Of a stretch of 64,000 nucleotides of DNA, positions 61,482 through 64,000 are shown one piece after another. Below the pieces are notes generated by a model. It made no database searches. It was not told where the DNA came from and was given only the letters and a program-made list of their open reading frames with translations. Origin of the DNA: Parasediminibacterium sp051861445 (GTDB taxonomy: Bacteria; Bacteroidota; Bacteroidia; Chitinophagales; Chitinophagaceae). Made by a program: the position numbers and the translations under genes. Location: positions 124,001-188,000 of the forward strand of contig JBHYCS010000002.1 of the NCBI GenBank assembly GCA_051861445.1, read 5' to 3'. How positions within the stretch are numbered: position 1 is the first letter of the stretch; every line of letters starts with the position of its first letter.

Positions 61482-62264
61482 ATGATACAATACAATACAA
61501 GTAGAAATCACTTAAATTTAAGAGAATACGGACGACATATACAAAGAATGGTTGAATATTTATTAACCATAGAAGATAGAGAAAAACGCAACTTACAAGC
61601 CAAAGCCGTAATTGAGTTAATGGGGTTTTTAAATCCACATTTACGTAATGTAGAAGATTTTAGACACATGCTTTGGGATCATTTATTTGCCATCAGCGAT
61701 TTTAAGTTAGATGTAGATAGTCCATATCCAATTCCTGAAAAAGCTACATACAAGCAAAAAGGCGAGCCAATGAAATATCCTCGTCGTTATCCAAGATTTG
61801 CTCATTTGGGTAAAAATTTAGAATTGGTTATAGATAAGGCATTGAAAGAAGAAGATCCTGAAAAGAAAATGGCTTTTGCCAACTCTATTGCTTACTACAT
61901 GAAATTAAGCTACAGCAATTGGCATAAAGAATTGGTGCATGACGATTCTATAAGAAGTGAATTGAATACCATTACCGGTGGAGAATTGGAGTTTAGCAAT
62001 ACACCATATATTAAACACAGAAACCAAAACTTTGAAAGAGAAGAATTTGGTGGAAGAAACAACAATAACCGTAGGCAAAATTTTGGAAATAGAAACGGAA
62101 ATAACGGAAGAAACAACAACAATAATGGTGGTGGCAACAGAATGAATAATAATAGAAATGGAAATAACGGACCAAGAGATAATAGAAACGGAAACAATAA
62201 TGGAAACGGTGGTGCACCAGGTAGACCAAATAACAATAACAGAAATTTTAAAAAGCGTTTTTAA
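61482..62264 (+). CDS. DUF4290 protein with Asn/Gly/Arg-rich tail
   Basis: In this 260-residue protein the first ~180 residues form the DUF4290 domain (YNTSRNHLNLREYGRHIQRMVEYLL at the start; ELMGFLNPHLRNVEDFRHMLWDHLFAISDF; KYPRRYPRFAHLGKNLE). The last ~75 residues are low complexity, built almost only of Asn, Gly and Arg (GGRNNNNRR, NNNRNGNNGPRDNR) and ending FKKRF. The domain is confined to Bacteroidota and has no known function. The RGG-like tail suggests binding of RNA or phase separation, by analogy only. It is followed by a strong terminator. Confidence 0.9.
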   Translation: MIQYNTSRNHLNLREYGRHIQRMVEYLLTIEDREKRNLQAKAVIELMGFLNPHLRNVEDFRHMLWDHLFAISDFKLDVDSPYPIPEKATYKQKGEPMKYPRRYPRFAHLGKNLELVIDKALKEEDPEKKMAFANSIAYYMKLSYSNWHKELVHDDSIRSELNTITGGELEFSNTPYIKHRNQNFEREEFGGRNNNNRRQNFGNRNGNNGRNNNNNGGGNRMNNNRNGNNGPRDNRNGNNNGNGGAPGRPNNNNRNFKKRF

Positions 62265-62299
62265 CAAATAAGCTGTTTTATAAATTCATCATATCACTA

Positions 62300-62331
62300 A
62301 AAAACGCCATCTATTTGATGGTGTTTTTTTT
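62300..62331 (+). terminator. Terminator after the DUF4290 gene
   Basis: AAAAACGCCATC (62300-62311) and GATGGTGTTTTT (62317-62328) pair with one G-U, around a 5-nt loop, and run on into more T. Confidence 0.9.
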
Positions 62332-62459
62332 ATTTTTAAAATTTAAACGTCATTTATACACTTTTGAATGTTCATACGATTAACTTGCAGAAAGTTTAAT
62401 AAATTTATACATTATTTATTTTTCAATACAATTCTCAATCAACATATACAAAAGCCAAC

Positions 62460-63611
62460 ATGAAAAACGAAATTTTAGCTACATTTCATCAACAATTTGG
62501 TAATCAAAAACCACTCATTGTTCGTTCACCTGGTAGAGTAAATATTATCGGTGAACATACCGATTACAACAATGGTTTTGTGCTGCCTGCTGCTATTGAT
62601 AAAGCAGCTTACATTGCCATCTCTCTTCGAGATGATGATGAAATTCATCTTTTCGCTAAAGACTTAAACGAACATTTCTCTACAGATATCCATAACATTA
62701 AACCCATTGGTGACATTAGCTGGCCTAACTACATCTTGGGTTCGGTAGCTCAATTTCAAAAATTAGGTGTGCAACTACGTGGTTTTAATGCCGTACTGTC
62801 TAGTGATGTACCCATGGGGGCTGGTCTGTCTTCTTCTGCTGCTGTTGAATGTGCTACTGTTTTTGCCTTTAACCAACTTTTCAATACCAACATCGATAAA
62901 GTAAAAATGGTGCTAATGGCTCAAAAAGCTGAACACGAATTTGCTGGTGTCATGTGTGGCATCATGGATCAATTTGCTTCGATGATGGGAAAAAAAGATC
63001 ATGTTATTCAACTCGATTGTCAATCGCTTGATTATCAATATGTTCCATTTAAACTTGAAGGCATCAAAATTCTTTTACTCAATACCAACGTGAAGCATTC
63101 ACTGGCTTCGTCTGAATACAACACCCGTAGAAATGAATGTAAACAAGCCGTTACTTGGGTACAAGAAAAATACAATTCTGTACAATCGTTGAGAGATGTT
63201 TCTGAACAAATGCTTGATGAACTCGTACTTCCTAAAAGCAAATTAATTGATCAAAGAAGCAGATTTGTAGTGCAAGAAATTCAACGATTGATTAATGGAT
63301 GCGAAGATTTAAACAATGGTAATTTAGAGGCTTTGGGTAAAAAAATGTTTGAAACACACCATGGATTGAGCCAAATGTATGCCGTTAGTTGTAAGGAGCT
63401 GGACTTCTTGGCTGATTTTGTTCGTCATAATCCTGCTGTTTTAGGAGCTAGAATGATGGGTGGTGGTTTTGGTGGCTGCACCATTAATCTTGTTTATGAA
63501 AATGCAATTGATGAGCTTATTGCTTCTATTCAACCGGCTTATGAAAATGCCATGCAGCTTCCGCTTACCTATTATGTTGCTTCTATTGAAAATGGTACTG
63601 AAATTATTTAA
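62460..63611 (+). CDS. galK: Galactokinase
   Basis: This 383-residue GHMP kinase has the galactokinase signature RSPGRVNIIGEHTDYNNGFVLP (about 21-42), the ATP loop PMGAGLSSSAAVECA (about 117-131), the catalytic-Asp region GVMCGIMDQFASMMGKKDH, and GARMMGGGFGGCTINLV near the C-terminus. It phosphorylates alpha-D-galactose to galactose 1-phosphate in the Leloir pathway. galT starts 41 bp downstream, so the two form an operon. The gap before it holds TAAATTTA at 62400-62407, 7 of 8 to the -7 consensus. Confidence 0.97.
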   Translation: MKNEILATFHQQFGNQKPLIVRSPGRVNIIGEHTDYNNGFVLPAAIDKAAYIAISLRDDDEIHLFAKDLNEHFSTDIHNIKPIGDISWPNYILGSVAQFQKLGVQLRGFNAVLSSDVPMGAGLSSSAAVECATVFAFNQLFNTNIDKVKMVLMAQKAEHEFAGVMCGIMDQFASMMGKKDHVIQLDCQSLDYQYVPFKLEGIKILLLNTNVKHSLASSEYNTRRNECKQAVTWVQEKYNSVQSLRDVSEQMLDELVLPKSKLIDQRSRFVVQEIQRLINGCEDLNNGNLEALGKKMFETHHGLSQMYAVSCKELDFLADFVRHNPAVLGARMMGGGFGGCTINLVYENAIDELIASIQPAYENAMQLPLTYYVASIENGTEII

Positions 63612-63652
63612 ATGTTAATTCCTTTTTTTTAAACGCTTACTTTTTCGCTGCT

Positions 63653-64000
63653 ATGTTTAACTTAAACGAACACTCTCATACTAGATTGAATATTCTTACT
63701 GGTGATTGGATTTTGGTATCTCCTCATCGAATGAAACGTCCTTGGCAAGGTAAAGTAGAAGATACACCTGCTGACAACAGACCTACTTATGATCCTAAAT
63801 GCTATTTATGCCCAACAAATACGAGAATGGATGGTAGCGTAAATCCTGATTACAAACAAGCATATTCGTTTGTGAACGACTTTTCTGCATTGCTTGCAGA
63901 AACGCCTGTGGGTAACGTAAATGAAGACAACCTATTAGTTGCCAACAGTGAAAGCGGTATTTGTAAGGTCATTTGTTTTTCGCCCAATCATCAACTCACA
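63653..64000 (+). CDS. galT: UDP-glucose--hexose-1-phosphate uridylyltransferase, N-terminal part
   Basis: The gene starts at the ATG at 63653 and runs off the window, with 116 residues visible. HTRLNILTGDWILVSPHRMKRPWQGK is followed by CYLCPTN (first zinc ligand pair), NPDYKQAYSFVNDF and CKVICFSPNH, which are the opening blocks of GalT. It exchanges galactose 1-phosphate with UDP-glucose. It follows galK by 41 bp. The catalytic His-Pro-His region lies beyond the window edge. Confidence 0.93.
   Translation, partial: MFNLNEHSHTRLNILTGDWILVSPHRMKRPWQGKVEDTPADNRPTYDPKCYLCPTNTRMDGSVNPDYKQAYSFVNDFSALLAETPVGNVNEDNLLVANSESGICKVICFSPNHQLT

Noticed and set aside
61905..62267. Open frames on the minus strand with Leu/Phe/Val/Ser-rich repeats
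   Set aside because: They are the antisense of the Asn/Gly-rich tail of the DUF4290 gene; the low complexity is enough to keep them open.
1..64000. CRISPR arrays, prophage, insertion sequences, rRNA
   Set aside because: I looked for regular short repeats, integrase/transposase frames and rRNA sequence and saw none.

Overview
The window is about 64 kb of AT-rich chromosome from a member of the Bacteroidota, most likely family Chitinophagaceae. This rests on a SusC/SusD pair, families largely confined to the phylum (DUF4290, DUF5777-type beta-barrel, PorT-like barrel), almost no Shine-Dalgarno sites, and several -7 boxes of the Bacteroidota form TAnnTTTG. The family-level placement is inferred from protein style, not computed.

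Layout. 1-6242 (minus) is an exopolysaccharide operon: a half-length TolC-like outer membrane protein, a GumC/Wzc-like co-polymerase with a degenerate kinase domain, a family 2 glycosyltransferase, a 50-residue membrane protein, an O-antigen polymerase/ligase-type protein and a family 1 glycosyltransferase cut by the window edge. 6638-10314 (plus) has recR, then a cytochrome c lipoprotein, two YceI-like proteins, a DUF5777 barrel and an OB-fold protein. 10593-14835 holds cobalamin-dependent methionine synthase as two genes, with a 458-bp cassette (GxxExxY / PD-(D/E)XK-like gene inside near-perfect terminal inverted repeats) between them. 14898-22162 carries an arginyltransferase-like protein, a MacA/TolC-type export pair, a Cys/Met-type PLP enzyme with an amino-acid permease, and small secreted proteins. 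22340-27374 is a vitamin B12 locus: cobalamin riboswitch, btuB, a Cys-rich CWC protein, cobT, cobS and an alpha-ribazole phosphatase, without cobU. It would supply the cofactor for the B12-dependent MetH.

28750-48242 is a glycan-utilisation locus in several transcription units: phosphodiester glycosidase, two GH10-like hydrolases, DUF4434, SGNH hydrolase, AmpG-like MFS carrier, GH92 alpha-mannosidase, NagX-like acyltransferase, SusD, SusC, FAD-dependent oxidoreductase, AGE epimerase and a divergent ROK regulator. The regulator is split by a -1 frameshift at a run of six A. A 22-bp perfect palindrome lies between the divergent MFS and GH10-like genes. The gene set points to an amino-sugar and mannose-containing, possibly phosphodiester-linked, glycan.

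48265-64000 is mostly housekeeping: selO, a PorT-like barrel, recA, an NTF2-like protein, an Lrp regulator, a DapB paralogue, chrA, a thioredoxin-like lipoprotein, a MerR regulator, 3-hydroxyacyl-CoA dehydrogenase, a DUF885 peptidase, a GNAT enzyme, an esterase, DUF4290, galK and partial galT. Between the NTF2-like gene and the Lrp regulator is the most unusual object in the window: a minus-strand RNA that folds as a complete tRNA cloverleaf with a tRNA-Leu-like D arm, but with about 98 nt in the variable region and a strong terminator 4 nt after the acceptor stem.
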